In this document: positions 10,424 to 19,900 of the stretch, in pieces | Layout: each line of letters begins with the position of its first letter | How positions within the stretch are numbered: the first letter of the stretch is position 1 | NCBI RefSeq assembly: GCF_000367525.1 | Contig: NZ_HF570956.1 | Coordinates: 999,775-1,034,884, forward strand | Source of the DNA: Phycicoccus elongatus Lp2 | Lineage (GTDB): Bacteria > Actinomycetota > Actinomycetes > Actinomycetales > Dermatophilaceae | Direction: 5' to 3' | DNA length: 35,110 nt | The notes under the pieces: model-generated | Databases searched by the model: none | Told to the model about the DNA's origin: nothing | Seen by the model: the letters and a program-made list of their open reading frames with translations, nothing else | Made by a program: the position numbers and the translations under genes

Positions 10424-11351
10424 CGCGGATCATGCCCTCCTGGGCCACGGTCGCGATCATCGTGCCGTCGCGGCCGAACATCCGCCCGATGGCCAGGCCT
10501 CGGCCGCTCTGGGCGGACGGCGACTGCTGCGCGTAGAGCACCCAATCGTCGGCGCGCGCCTGGCGGTGGAACCACATGGCGTGATCGAGGCTCGCGATCC
10601 GCAGGCGGGCATCGGGCCAGACGAGGCCGTGCCGACGCAGGACGGGCTCGAGGAGGGAGTAGTCCGAGCTGTAGGCCAGCACGGCAGCATGGATCAGCGG
10701 GTCATCCGGGAGGGCTCCCTTGGTGCGCATCCAGACGCTCTGCTCTGCTGTGCGCTCCTCGGCGGGCGCGAAGAAGAGGTGACCGTCGTTGTGCCGCATG
10801 TCAATTGGTCGCCGATTGGCCAGGTCCTGGGCGCGCGGCTCGTTGATCCCGCCGAAGAGGTCGGTCATCGAGGGCAGGTCCTCGGGCGCGGGCACCGTCG
10901 GCATCTCGTCCTGGTGGTCGAGGCCGCCGGCGACCTCCTGGAAGGACGCGCTCATCGCGAGGATCGGCTTGCCGTGCTGGATGGCGTGCATTCGGCGGGT
11001 CGAGAAGGAGGCGCCGTCACGCATCCGCTCGACGGCGAAGTGGATCGGTGCCTCGTCGTCACCCGGTCGCATGAAGTAGGCGTGAAGGCTGTGGATCGGG
11101 CGCGGCGGCGCGCCGGGTTCGAGGGTGATCGTCCGCCCGCAGGCGATGACTCCCTGGGCGAGGACCTGGCCACCGAACACGCGGTGGTGCGGCATCCGCT
11201 CGCTCTGGCCGAGGAAGACGGTGACGTCCTCGTTGACCAGGGCCGGGAGCTCGGCCGGGGTCTGGTCGGTCGGACGGAGGTTGACCTCGACGGCGCCGAC
11301 CTCCTGCAGGTCGAGGGTCGCGAGGAGGCGGTCGACGGGGGACTCGGTCAC
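10413..11351 (-). CDS. tesB: Acyl-CoA thioesterase II (TesB)
   Basis: A 312-residue double hot-dog thioesterase hydrolysing acyl-CoA to free fatty acid and CoA. The N-terminal half has HRVFGGQVLAQGVIAC and SLHAYFMRPGD; the C-terminal half has ASLDHAMWFHR and SGRGLAIGRMF, all hallmarks of TesB. The length is normal for the family. The start ATG 11351 (MTESPVDRLL) fits the usual TesB N-terminus. The gene is convergent with treZ, sharing 11 bp at the stop codons, and there is no room for a dedicated terminator between them. No other lipid genes are adjacent. Confidence 0.93.
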   Translation of the reverse strand: MTESPVDRLLATLDLQEVGAVEVNLRPTDQTPAELPALVNEDVTVFLGQSERMPHHRVFGGQVLAQGVIACGRTITLEPGAPPRPIHSLHAYFMRPGDDEAPIHFAVERMRDGASFSTRRMHAIQHGKPILAMSASFQEVAGGLDHQDEMPTVPAPEDLPSMTDLFGGINEPRAQDLANRRPIDMRHNDGHLFFAPAEERTAEQSVWMRTKGALPDDPLIHAAVLAYSSDYSLLEPVLRRHGLVWPDARLRIASLDHAMWFHRQARADDWVLYAQQSPSAQSGRGLAIGRMFGRDGTMIATVAQEGMIRVKE

Positions 11352-11377
11352 CCCGGCAGCCTAGTGCGCGCGGCGCA

Positions 11378-12823
11378 TCAGGCCACCAGCGGACGAGTGG
11401 TGCGCTTCCCCGGTCGGTATGCCGTGTGCCCGGCGATCGTGACCGCACGGGCCAGGCGCTGGACCGCCTCGTCGAGTTGCCCCGGCGAGAGCACATAGGG
11501 GAGACGGAGCCGGCGATCGAGGGTGCCTGTCGCTGCGAAGCGGTTGCCGCCCGCGAGGAGCAGGCCCTCGCGCTCGGCAGCGTCGACGACCCGGGCCGAT
11601 GAGGTGGCTTCGGGCAGGCGCAGCCACAGGCTGAGACCCCCCGCTGGCATGGTGAAGTCGACCTGGGGCAGGTGGGTGCGCAGGGCGGTGATGGCGGCAC
11701 CACGGGCGCGGACGAGGTCCTCGCGGCGGTCGGCCGGCATGCCGGGTGACTGGCGGAGCAGGTGGAGCAGGACCAATTGCTCGAGGACAGGGGCGCCGAG
11801 GTCAATGGTGACGCGGGCGTCGACGAGTCGGGTGAGCAGGTCCGCGCGGGCGCGGATCCAGCCCAGGCGCAGGCCACCCCAATGGGACTTGCTCGACGAG
11901 CCGACGGTGATGGCACCGGGGTGGTGGGCGGCGAAGGGCAGGGCGGCCTCGCCGTCGTCGAGCCGGACCTCGGTGATCGTCTCGTCGATGAAGGTGAGGG
12001 TGTCCTGACGGGCGAGCGCACGACCCACCAGGGCGCGCTGGGTGTCGGGCATGTAGGCGCCGGTCGGGTTGTGGAAGTCGGGCACGAGCACGGCGGCCCG
12101 AGGACGGGACGTGGCGATGGTGGAGGTCACGGTCGTGGTGTCCCAGCCGGTGTCGTCGACGGGGACGGGCACGAGGCGGGCTCCGGTGCGCCGCAGCGAT
12201 TCTGCGGCGTTGGGGTAGGCAGGGTTCTCGATCAGGACCCGGTCCCCGGCCGAGAGGAAGGCCCGCTCGAGGATGGCCATGCCGGCCACGGCACCACTGG
12301 TCACGAGGATCTCGTCGGCGCTCGTCGGCAGGCCGCGGGCGGTGAACCGTGCGGCAATCGCCTCGCGCACCTCCGGCACGCCGAGGGTGAAGTAGCCGGC
12401 GCCGGCCAGGTAGGCCGGCAACTCGTCGACCGCTGCGGCGTACGCCTCGGCCACTCCGCTCGGCGCGCGGGTGGCAGCACAGGTGAGATCGAGGACGTCA
12501 TGGCCCGGCTCGGCGGGATAGAGGGAGGCGCCGGTGCCGCGGCGGATCTCGCCGGTGGGAATGGCGACCGTCGTGCCGGAGCCCTGCCGCGCCACGGCAT
12601 ACCCACTGTCGCGGAGCACGGCATAGGCGCGAGTGACCGTCGTGCGGCTCACACCCAGCGCGGTCGTGAGGTCGCGCTCGCTCGGGAGGCGGGTGCCGAC
12701 GACGACGCGCCCGTCGGCGATGAGTAGGCGGATCCGGTCGGCCAGCGCTCGATAGGCGGGACGAGCATCGGCGAGGTCACCGACGAGGGTGGCCAGGCGG
12801 GGTGCGGCGACGGTGGGCGACAT
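11378..12823 (-). CDS. MocR-type regulator (GntR HTH + aminotransferase fold), YczR-like
   Basis: A 481-residue fusion. The GntR winged helix is at about residues 20-88 (YRALADRIRLLI, LPSERDLTTALGVSRTTV, RDSGYAVARQGSGT), followed by a class I aminotransferase-like domain with PDFHNPTGAYMP (249-260) and the PLP lysine K312 in SSSKSHWGGLRLGW. MocR proteins sense PLP-linked ligands and usually regulate the divergent neighbour. Here the neighbour is a YczE-like membrane protein, the arrangement described for YczR regulators. ATG 12823 (MSPTVAAPRL) is chosen because the domain starts soon after; the frame stays open to 12910 but that would run into the divergent promoter region and yczE. Confidence 0.9.
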   Translation of the reverse strand: MSPTVAAPRLATLVGDLADARPAYRALADRIRLLIADGRVVVGTRLPSERDLTTALGVSRTTVTRAYAVLRDSGYAVARQGSGTTVAIPTGEIRRGTGASLYPAEPGHDVLDLTCAATRAPSGVAEAYAAAVDELPAYLAGAGYFTLGVPEVREAIAARFTARGLPTSADEILVTSGAVAGMAILERAFLSAGDRVLIENPAYPNAAESLRRTGARLVPVPVDDTGWDTTTVTSTIATSRPRAAVLVPDFHNPTGAYMPDTQRALVGRALARQDTLTFIDETITEVRLDDGEAALPFAAHHPGAITVGSSSKSHWGGLRLGWIRARADLLTRLVDARVTIDLGAPVLEQLVLLHLLRQSPGMPADRREDLVRARGAAITALRTHLPQVDFTMPAGGLSLWLRLPEATSSARVVDAAEREGLLLAGGNRFAATGTLDRRLRLPYVLSPGQLDEAVQRLARAVTIAGHTAYRPGKRTTRPLVA

Positions 12824-12886
12824 GCAGGCCACTGTCTCACAATTGGCTATCGAAGGTGTGGCCACTTTGGCCGCACACTGGTGGAC
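12824..12886. promoter_or_regulatory. Divergent operator region, MocR gene / yczE
   Basis: The 63-bp spacer has a direct repeat GGCCACT at 12828-12834 and 12860-12866, 32 bp apart (about three helical turns), and an imperfect inverted repeat GTGTGGCC (12856-12863) / GGCCGCACAC (12869-12878). MocR dimers are known to bind direct repeats near divergent promoters, so these are plausible regulator sites; that is inference. Confidence 0.5.
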
Positions 12887-13642
12887 ATGGCGCCGATCCA
12901 ACTCCTGCATCGCGGAGTCCGCCGCCGCGTCGAGCTCGTGCCGATGACCTCAGTGGAGCAACTGCGGGCGGGGCGCTTCACGCGGCGCTTCGTCCAGCTC
13001 GTCATCGGGCTGTGGCTCTATGGCGTGTCGATGGCGATGTTCATCCGGGCCGGGCTTGGTCTCGATCCGTGGGATGTCTTCCACTTCGGCGTCCAGACGC
13101 ACTGGGATGTCAGTTTCGGCACGGTCGTCATCGTCGTGAGCTTTGCGGTCCTGCTGCTCTGGATCCCGCTGCGCCAGTGGCCCGGTCTGGGCACGATCCT
13201 CAACTCGGTCCTCATCGGCATTGCCACCGATGTGACGCTGGGGATGTTCGGCGCCCCGACGTCGCTGGGGTGGCGCTGGGCGCTCCTGCTCGGCGCGATC
13301 CTCGTCAACGGCATCGCGGGGGCGCTCTACATCGGAAGCCAGTTCGGCCCCGGGCCTCGTGACGGCCTGATGGTGGGCATCTCGCGCAAGTACGGCTGGT
13401 CTCTGCGCTTGGTCCGCACGACGATCGAGGTCACCGTGCTCGCCGTCGGGTGGCTGCTCGGTGGCGTCGTCGGTGTCGGGACCGTTCTCTATGCGTTGCT
13501 CATCGGGCCGATCGTGCAGTTCTTCCTGCCGCTGCTGACCGTCCGGGTCGACCCGCCGTCACGCTCGGTCGGGGCCGGTGTTGCCGAGGAGACTGATGCT
13601 GATCGGCTCGCCGACGAGTCGGGCCAGTGCGAGGCCCACTGA
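12887..13642 (+). CDS. yczE: YczE/YitT-family membrane protein
   Basis: About 251 residues with five hydrophobic stretches, for example FVQLVIGLWLYGVSMAMFI, GTVVIVVSFAVLLLWIPL, WALLLGAILVNGIAGALYI, and TIEVTVLAVGWLLGGVVGVG. Family signatures include RAGLGLDPWDVFHFG and GPGPRDGLMVGISRK. The transport or sensing role of YczE proteins is not settled. The start is uncertain: ATG 12887 gives a 19-residue basic extension (MAPIQLLHRGVRRR); ATG 12944 (MTSVEQLRAGR) fits many shorter homologues. It is divergent from the MocR gene and probably its target. Its stop is the last core feature before the low-GC island begins. Confidence 0.85.
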   Translation: MAPIQLLHRGVRRRVELVPMTSVEQLRAGRFTRRFVQLVIGLWLYGVSMAMFIRAGLGLDPWDVFHFGVQTHWDVSFGTVVIVVSFAVLLLWIPLRQWPGLGTILNSVLIGIATDVTLGMFGAPTSLGWRWALLLGAILVNGIAGALYIGSQFGPGPRDGLMVGISRKYGWSLRLVRTTIEVTVLAVGWLLGGVVGVGTVLYALLIGPIVQFFLPLLTVRVDPPSRSVGAGVAEETDADRLADESGQCEAH

Positions 13643-13675
13643 GCGAGGTCGCTCGGCCACGTGCACAGTATGCGT

Positions 13676-13683
13676 CGTTATGG
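13676..13683. repeat. Target site duplication, left copy (ISL3 no. 1)
   Basis: CGTTATGG, identical to 15104-15111. Confidence 0.9.
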
Positions 13684-15103
13684 GGCTCTTCGACTTTGAG
13701 CGGGGCGGGGTGGTGGTCATGCTGCGTCTCGTCGTGCTCGGGTGAGCGCGATGGTTGAGAGTATCCGGCGCTGGTAGTTCTTGAGGTTGCGGAAGCCGCA
13801 GGCGACGCGTTTGGTGTTCTTGATGATCCGGTTGAAGCCTTCAGTGCGGGCGTTGGTGACCTTCATCGTCAACGCGACGTGGATGGCCGGCCACCAGGTC
13901 TCGATGGTGGTGGCCAGGCGGGTGGTCTCGGGCATATCCGCTTGCGCGGCGTCCCGATAGAACTCGTACAGCCGGTGCCGGATCCGGTGCTCATCGGTCT
14001 CGGCGAGCAGCAGTCGGAGGCGTTCTTTGACGCCCCAGGCGGCGCCGATCTTGTTGGTGGGGTCCTCGGCAGCCAGGGTGGCCTTGAACCGGGCACGCTC
14101 CTTGACGGACAGGTGCTCGTACCCGGTGAGCAGCAGCTGCCGGTTGACCCACACCCGCTCCTTGGTGGTGCCGCGCCGACCGTACCGTTCGCGGGTGACC
14201 CGCTGCCGGACCTCGGTGACCATGGTGTTGGCCAGGGCGACCAGGTGCCACTTGTCGACCGCGATCCGCGCGTGCGGCAGGGGCCCGGATCCCGGACGCG
14301 TACGGGGCGGAGGTGTCGATGACGACCACCTCGATCGCGGCCCGGAACCCGGGGCTCTGCTCGCTCAGCCAGTCCTTCACACACGCACCGGACCGTCCCG
14401 GCGCCAACCCGAGCATCCAACCGGGGCCGGTGGTGTCCGCGTCGACGAAGCTGGTCAGCCACGGGTCGGTCCGGCGCCAGCCAGCCCCGGCCAGGACCCA
14501 CCGCACCGAGCGGGCCCGGGTCTCATCGATCCCGAGCACCCTGGTGGACTCGGGGGCCGGGAGCCACCTGGCGGCCGCGGCGACCAACGCTCGGTGCGCC
14601 GTCGGCCACGACACCCCATGGGTACGGGCGACCTCCTCGACAGCCCGGTTCCCCGAAGCGATCTCGGTCGCGATCACCTCGCGCAGCCGGCTGGTCAGCC
14701 GCGCCCGTGTCGGAATCGCCTCCGACTGCTGCGTGAACGAGCCCGTACCGCACAGCGCTTCGGCGCAGGCCAAGCGCCGCTTGCGCCACCACAGCTCGAT
14801 CACCTGCCCGCACGCGGCCAAGTCCTTGACCCGCACCAGCGGACGCTCCTTCACCCTGGAGGTGAAGACTCCGCAGGCCGGGCAGGGCGCCTCCCGGTCC
14901 CGCTGCTCAATCACGACCCTCACGTCGTTCTCGCTGAGCCGCTCGAGACTGATGACGACGAAATCGTCTTCCAGCCCGAACAGCACTGACGTACTGTCGA
15001 TCATGCTCGTGGCCTCGTTGCTGCTGACGGAGTAGAGACCAACAGCATGACTGGGGCCACGAGCCCCCTCAGGTCAGGGCACCCCGCTCAAAGTCGAAGA
15101 GCG
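13684..15103 (-). mobile_element. ISL3-family insertion sequence no. 1
   Basis: A 1,420-bp element. Terminal inverted repeats GCTCTTCGACTTTGAGCGGGG (21 bases) are at 13685-13705 and, inverted, at 15082-15102. The flanks carry a perfect 8-bp direct repeat CGTTATGG (13676-13683 and 15104-15111), the target-duplication length of this family. It carries one transposase gene on the minus strand, frameshifted. It disrupts the small HTH gene. Confidence 0.93.
13717..15004 (-). pseudogene. ISL3-family transposase, one frameshift
   Basis: Two overlapping frames together make one ISL3 transposase of about 428 residues. The N-terminal part (from ATG 15004) has the zinc-binding CPACG and the C-terminal half of the finger CAEALC, an HTH (VEEVARTHGVSWPTAHRAL) and the first two acidic residues in LGIDETRARSVRW and VVVIDTSAPYASGI. 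The frame breaks at 14280-14284 inside GGGG/CCC runs; the other frame carries on with KWHL, ANTMVTEVRQR and the third acidic residue in NARTEGFNRIIKNTKR. The total length is one base over a multiple of three, matching a single insertion or a 2-base loss. ISL3 elements do not use programmed frameshifting, so this is decay or an assembly error. Confidence 0.88.
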
Positions 15104-15111
15104 CGTTATGG
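15104..15111. repeat. Target site duplication, right copy (ISL3 no. 1)
   Basis: CGTTATGG, identical to 13676-13683; keeping one copy restores an open frame across the insertion. Confidence 0.9.
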
Positions 15112-15387
15112 GAGGCAGGGTCACCTGGGGGCGACACTGCAGTGGCTCATGAAGAAGTACTCATTGAGCAGTTACTCGGTCCGCCTGATCCTTGCTGAGA
15201 GTGGGTTAGAAGTCCATGGCAAGTCCTTGGACAGCGACACCCTTCTTCGTATTGGCGGATTAGTTGCGGCCAACTACTCTGTCATGGAGATATCTCGCAT
15301 CGTTCACATGCCCCAAGCTACAGTCGGGTTGATTGCAGCCCAATGCCGGTCTAGCGAACCGCCCGCGAGTCGAGACGGACAGTAATT

Positions 15388-15987
15388 TCAACTCTTCTTG
15401 AGGCCCTGAATGGTCCCTGCGCGGGGTCTACTGTTGTAGTACCGACCGTTGAAACGCCCATCCGCGTAAATGCGCAATTCCGCTGTGCCGCCATGATCGC
15501 CCATATCCGAGTCTGCCAAGGCGGGATTGACCCGGTTTGCATAAACATAGGTGAGGCAGGTCGCTGAGCCGTCGGATTGAACTGACCCCAGCGCGGACGT
15601 GGATACAGACGTACTCGTTCCACTTGCAACCTCCATCTCGACCTTCATATGAGTCCACGTTTGCCGAACACGTAGCACAACGTCCCTTTGAACTGATTGT
15701 CCTGCAATGTCCCTGAAGGTGCTTGACAGTTTTCCCTCGTAGGTTCCAGACGAATCTGGGATGCCGACAACTCCCATTCGAGAGAGCACCGGCCACCGCC
15801 ACAAATAGCGATCAAATACGTGAAAGAGCAGTGTGAATACTGCAGCGAGGGAGGGAGCGCTGACTAGCCATTCGGGCCACGAGTACCTCGATGTAAGCGT
15901 GGTGATAGACCAAGCGCACACAACTGCGATGATCGCCATTGTCGAGTATATGCCGACGCGTGATTCATTGGTTGAGTATGGGTGCAT
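15388..15987 (-). CDS. cap15: Cap15-like CBASS effector: two TM segments plus beta-barrel sensor
   Basis: 199 residues. Two hydrophobic segments at about 12-31 (IYSTMAIIAVVCAWSITTL) and 41-59 (LVSAPSLAAVFTLLFHVFD) precede a soluble all-beta domain (about 75-195) with SSGTYEGKLSSTF, RVRQTWTHMKVEMEV, CLTYVYANRVNP, the signature HGGTAELRIY and FNGRYYNSRPRAGTI. This matches Cap15, which binds a cyclic nucleotide through the barrel, oligomerises and disrupts the inner membrane to abort phage infection. The neighbouring CD-NTase ends three bases upstream. AGGAG lies directly against ATG 15987 with no spacer, so initiation probably depends on termination of the upstream gene. GC is near 54% by eye, well below the flanks. 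Confidence 0.85.
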   Translation of the reverse strand: MHPYSTNESRVGIYSTMAIIAVVCAWSITTLTSRYSWPEWLVSAPSLAAVFTLLFHVFDRYLWRWPVLSRMGVVGIPDSSGTYEGKLSSTFRDIAGQSVQRDVVLRVRQTWTHMKVEMEVASGTSTSVSTSALGSVQSDGSATCLTYVYANRVNPALADSDMGDHGGTAELRIYADGRFNGRYYNSRPRAGTIQGLKKS

Positions 15988-15990
15988 CTC

Positions 15991-16860
15991 CTAGTAGGCC
16001 TCCCACAATGCGTCGAGAATCTCTTGCGCCACAGACACACTGAAGCCACCAGGATCCGTAGCGAAGAGGTCATGTATTCCATCGCACGACTTAAACGACG
16101 CCTTGGACGAAACTCTCAACCAGGAAAGCACTTCTAAGAGTCGACGAGAATCATCCGCAATGAATCTACTGCTTGGAACGTTGTAAACCATGCACTCGAG
16201 CAAGTAACCCGGGGCTATTCCGTCGCGCAGCATTCCATTCCGCACCGCACGATTGCGTAGGCGCTTGACTTGGCGAACGGTCGCTTTGTATGTCTTGCTG
16301 CATTCAGCGTTTTTCGCTTGGCCATTCTTGATATGCTCCTTGGGGAAGTTGACGATCTGTCCACCGCGAAGCGGATGGATTGCTATGCCCTCGACAAAGC
16401 CAGCTGATATATCGCTGTTAGGGCCTGGGTAGTGCCGGTATTGCAGACACGGCACGACATCTGCATCGACATACCCTGGGGCAGCATCAACAGTGATGCA
16501 TTTGTTGCGGGAGTGCACCCGCGATTGCCCGTAGTACTGAGACAGGGCACTCAAGACTTCCGCCCGCAGGTCCGACTCGGTGAAGGTTGCAGCTGGAAGA
16601 GCATCCCACCTTGCCTGCTGGGAAGAACTTAGTCGACTACGAGAGCCTTGGAAAGTCCTCTTCGTCATCACTACAATGTCAACGTCCGAGTCAGCTCGGA
16701 TGTTTGTCGCATTAGCATATGAACCCTGCAAGAAAATCTCGACGTTGTAAGCGCTCTCCAAGATTGCAAGTGCCCTCTTAATTGAGGAGTACGTGTTCTT
16801 TGCCGTGACGTCTGAACCGGCAGCGGTCCAGTCGCGGCGCTCTTGAGGCGTGGAAGCCAC
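15991..16860 (-). CDS. CD-NTase (cGAS/DncV-like nucleotidyltransferase) of a CBASS system
   Basis: 289 residues, starting at GTG 16860 (GGGGG seven bases upstream). The nucleotidyltransferase core is plain: FLQGSYANATNIRADSDVDI (residues 43-62) with G46-S47 and metal-binding D59 and D61, and the third acidic residue D134 in VDADVVPCLQY. The rest is helical, as in CD-NTases. Such enzymes make cyclic di- or trinucleotides on sensing phage. Being followed by a Cap15-like effector at a 3-base spacing, with no Cap2/Cap3 or HORMA genes, makes a minimal type I (short) CBASS. The clade and product cannot be fixed by eye. It lies 76 bp downstream of hsdR on the same strand and has an intermediate, lower GC than the RM genes. 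Confidence 0.88.
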   Translation of the reverse strand: MASTPQERRDWTAAGSDVTAKNTYSSIKRALAILESAYNVEIFLQGSYANATNIRADSDVDIVVMTKRTFQGSRSRLSSSQQARWDALPAATFTESDLRAEVLSALSQYYGQSRVHSRNKCITVDAAPGYVDADVVPCLQYRHYPGPNSDISAGFVEGIAIHPLRGGQIVNFPKEHIKNGQAKNAECSKTYKATVRQVKRLRNRAVRNGMLRDGIAPGYLLECMVYNVPSSRFIADDSRRLLEVLSWLRVSSKASFKSCDGIHDLFATDPGGFSVSVAQEILDALWEAY

Positions 16861-16936
16861 TAGATAACCCCCTTCTGTTCGACCGTGTGTTGGAACAGCG
16901 CAGTCATCGCTGATATTGACGGAATGACATCCCTCA

Positions 16937-19900
16937 CTATGAACCTCCTCCTGCGCCGAGGCCGAAGAATCGTTCGAAGAACTCTGTCAGTCGGCTCAGC
17001 ACGCGCTGCTTCTTCTCGGTGCGGCTCCCGTCACGTGAGAAGCGTGACACTGGCGGCAACACCTTGGTGATCGCAGTACCTGTTGTCTGGACACCACCGT
17101 CGCGGAAGGCTGAGTCGATGAAGTGACGCGTTTCAGAGGGCTTGAGGTCCTCATCGTCGATGATGGCGGCAAGTTCGGCTTCTTTACGTGCAGCGATGAA
17201 GGCTTGCCACTCGTCGTCAACGCTGCCACTGGGGGAGACGCTGTCGACGAAGTCTTCGATAAGGTCGCGCTTGTTGCGGAGGCTCGGGCTGGCGTCGACG
17301 GCGCGCCTGATCTCGGCGCGAATCTCCTTATCGTCACCGTCGCCGTGTTCGGCGCGGTACTTCTGGACGAGCATGAGGATGTAGTCGACGTTGATCTCGA
17401 CTTGCTTGATGAGCTCGATCTCGAAGACGACGTCGTCGACGATCGACTCCTTCTCGGGCATCGTGTCTTTGCGGAACTCCGCGTAGAGGTCCAGGTAGAC
17501 GCTGCGGTAGTCCTGGTTCTGACGTTCGGTGAGCATCTCGTTACCCTCGAACTCGTCGAACGAGGTCAGGATGTTCTGTAGCCGAAGGATGGCCCCGAAG
17601 AGCTTGATGAACTCCTTCTGCGCCGCTTCGCTCTCGATGACCTGCCCGAGCGGGAACTGAGCCAATAGCTTGTCGACGGTCTCGGTGTACTCCTGGTAGT
17701 AGTCGCCGTAGGGCTTGAGGACAACGATGCCTTTGGCGTCCTTGTTGCCAAACAGGGCGATGGCATCGTTGGTCTCCTCCTCGAGATCACGGAAGGTCAC
17801 GATGTTGCCTGCCACCTTGACCGAGTTGAGGATTCGGTTGGTGCGGGAGAACGCTTGGATCAGGCCGTGTGACCGCAGGTTCTTATCGACGAAGAGGGTG
17901 TTCAGCGTGGTCGCGTCGAAGCCAGTGAGGAACATATTCACTACGATGACCAGGTCGATCTCGCGGTTCTTCATCCGCAGCGACAGGTCTTTGTAGTAGT
18001 TCTGGAAGCGATCGGCTGATGTGTCGTAGCTCGTGCCGAACATGTCGTTGTAGTCCTGGATCGCGTCCTCAAGGAAGGCGCGTGCATCGCCTGACATCTC
18101 CGAGGTGTCGAAGTCTTCTTCGTCGAGCGCCCCATCCTCCACCTCGGCGTTGGCGGCGTAGGAGTAGATCAATCCCACCTTTAGCTGGCGATCCGGCGGC
18201 AAGTCCTCCTGCTGGAGCTGGAACTGGTTGTAGTACATCCTGGCCGCATCGATGGATGCTGTTGCGAACAGTGCGTTGAAGCCCTTGACCCGCTTCGCTT
18301 GCTTGAGCTCGTCGATCGCACCTCGACGCTGGCCCGCCATCTCGGCCACATTAGTGATGATCGAGTGGGTGTAGCCGCTGGCCCGCTTCGTCTTCTGGTC
18401 GAAGTGCTTCAACGTGTAGGCGACGACTTCCTTGATGCGTTTGGTGGACAGCAGTGCCCGCTCGCGATCGATAGCAGAGACCTGCTTGTCTTCGAACGTG
18501 CCGACCTTGACAGTGCTGATGTAGTCAATCTTGAACGGGAGCACGTTTTTATCGGTGATGGCATCCTTGATGGTGTAGGTGTGCAGCTTCTCGCCGAACG
18601 CCTGTTCAGTGGTGCGCAGGTTGACGTTGCCGCCGGTTCCAGCATTGGCCGAGAAGATGGGGGTCCCGGTGAAGCCGAACAAGTTGTACTTCTTGAACGC
18701 CTTGGTGATCGCGGTGTGCATATCGCCGAACTGCGAGCGATGGCACTCGTCGAAGATGATCACGACATGACCGTCGAAAATCGAGTGGCCCTTGTTGGCG
18801 TTGATGAGCGTAGCGAGCTTCTGGATGGTCGTGATGATAATTCGCGCGCTCGGGTCTTCGAGCTGCTTCTTCAGTACGCGCGTCGACGTGTTTGAGTTGG
18901 CAGCGCCCTTCTCGAAGCGGTCGTACTCTCGCATCGTCTGATAGTCGAGATCCTTGCGATCGACGACGAAGAGCACCTTATCGACCGGCGCGAGCTTGCT
19001 CGCCAGCTGCGCAGTCTTGAAGCTCGTCAAGGTCTTGCCCGACCCTGTGGTGTGCCAGACGTAGCCGCCAGCCGCCACGGTGCCAAGCTGCTTGTAGTTG
19101 GTAGACACGTCGATCTTCTGCAGGATCCGCTCGGTGGCGACGATCTGATACGGCCGCATGGCCAGCAGCATCCGGTCGCTGGTCAGGACGCAGTATCGGG
19201 TGAGGATGCTCAGGATGGTGTGCCTCGCAAAGAATGTCTTGGCAAAGGCGCTCAGATCCCGAATCGGCTTGTTAGTCGCGTCGGCCCACCAGGAGGTGAA
19301 CTCAAACGAGTTGGAGGTCTGCCTGCCGCGCCTCTTGCTACTGGACGCGTCGCTGATGTGCTGACGACGTGTCGTGTTCGAGTAGTACTTTGTGAGCGTG
19401 CCGTTGCTGATCACGAACAGCTGGACATACTCAAAGAGCCCAGAGCCGGCCCAGAACGAGTCCCGCTGGTAGCGGTTGATCTGGTTGAATCCTTCGCGGA
19501 TGTCGACACCCCGGCGTTTGAGCTCGACGTGGACCATAGGAAGCCCGTTGACCAGGATGGTTACGTCGTAGCGATTTGCGAATTGGCCGCCCGCGTCGCC
19601 GCCCCTCGTCACCTCGTACTGGTTGAGCACCTGCAGTCGGTTGTTGTGGATGTTCTTCTTGTCGAGTAGCGAAATGTTCTTCGTCGAGCCGTCGTCCCGC
19701 AGCAGCAGTTGGACGTGGTCCTCTTGAATGCGCACGGTCTTCTCGACGATGCCGTCTTTCTTGCCCGCGATCCGCTCGTTGAAGAAGCGGTCCCACTCAG
19801 CGTCCGAGAACGTGACGTGGTTGAGGGTCTCGAGCTGGGTGCGCAGGTTCGCCACAAGATCCGCCTCAGAGGTGATCGTCAGGCGTTCGTAGGCCTGCGA

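Larger units (their letters stand above)
13670..15385 (+). pseudogene. Small HTH protein gene split by an ISL3 element
   Basis: Removing the ISL3 element and one copy of its 8-bp target repeat joins ATG 13670 (reading MRRY) to 15112 onward in frame, giving a 95-residue protein that ends at TAA 15385. The product reads MRRYGRQGHLGATLQW, then YSVRLILAESGLEV, then a resolvase-like helix-turn-helix LVAANYSVMEISRIVHMPQATVGLI. No better family name can be given. After insertion, an in-frame ATG at 15047 inside the IS end could still express the C-terminal part with about 20 IS-encoded residues. Its stop lies two bases from the convergent cap15 stop. It marks the left edge of the lower-GC island. 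Confidence 0.7.

Noticed and set aside
14270-14290. Programmed frameshift in ISL3 no. 1
   Set aside because: ISL3-family elements use one intact ORF; there is no slippery heptamer with a stimulatory structure visible, and similar breaks occur in ordinary genes nearby.
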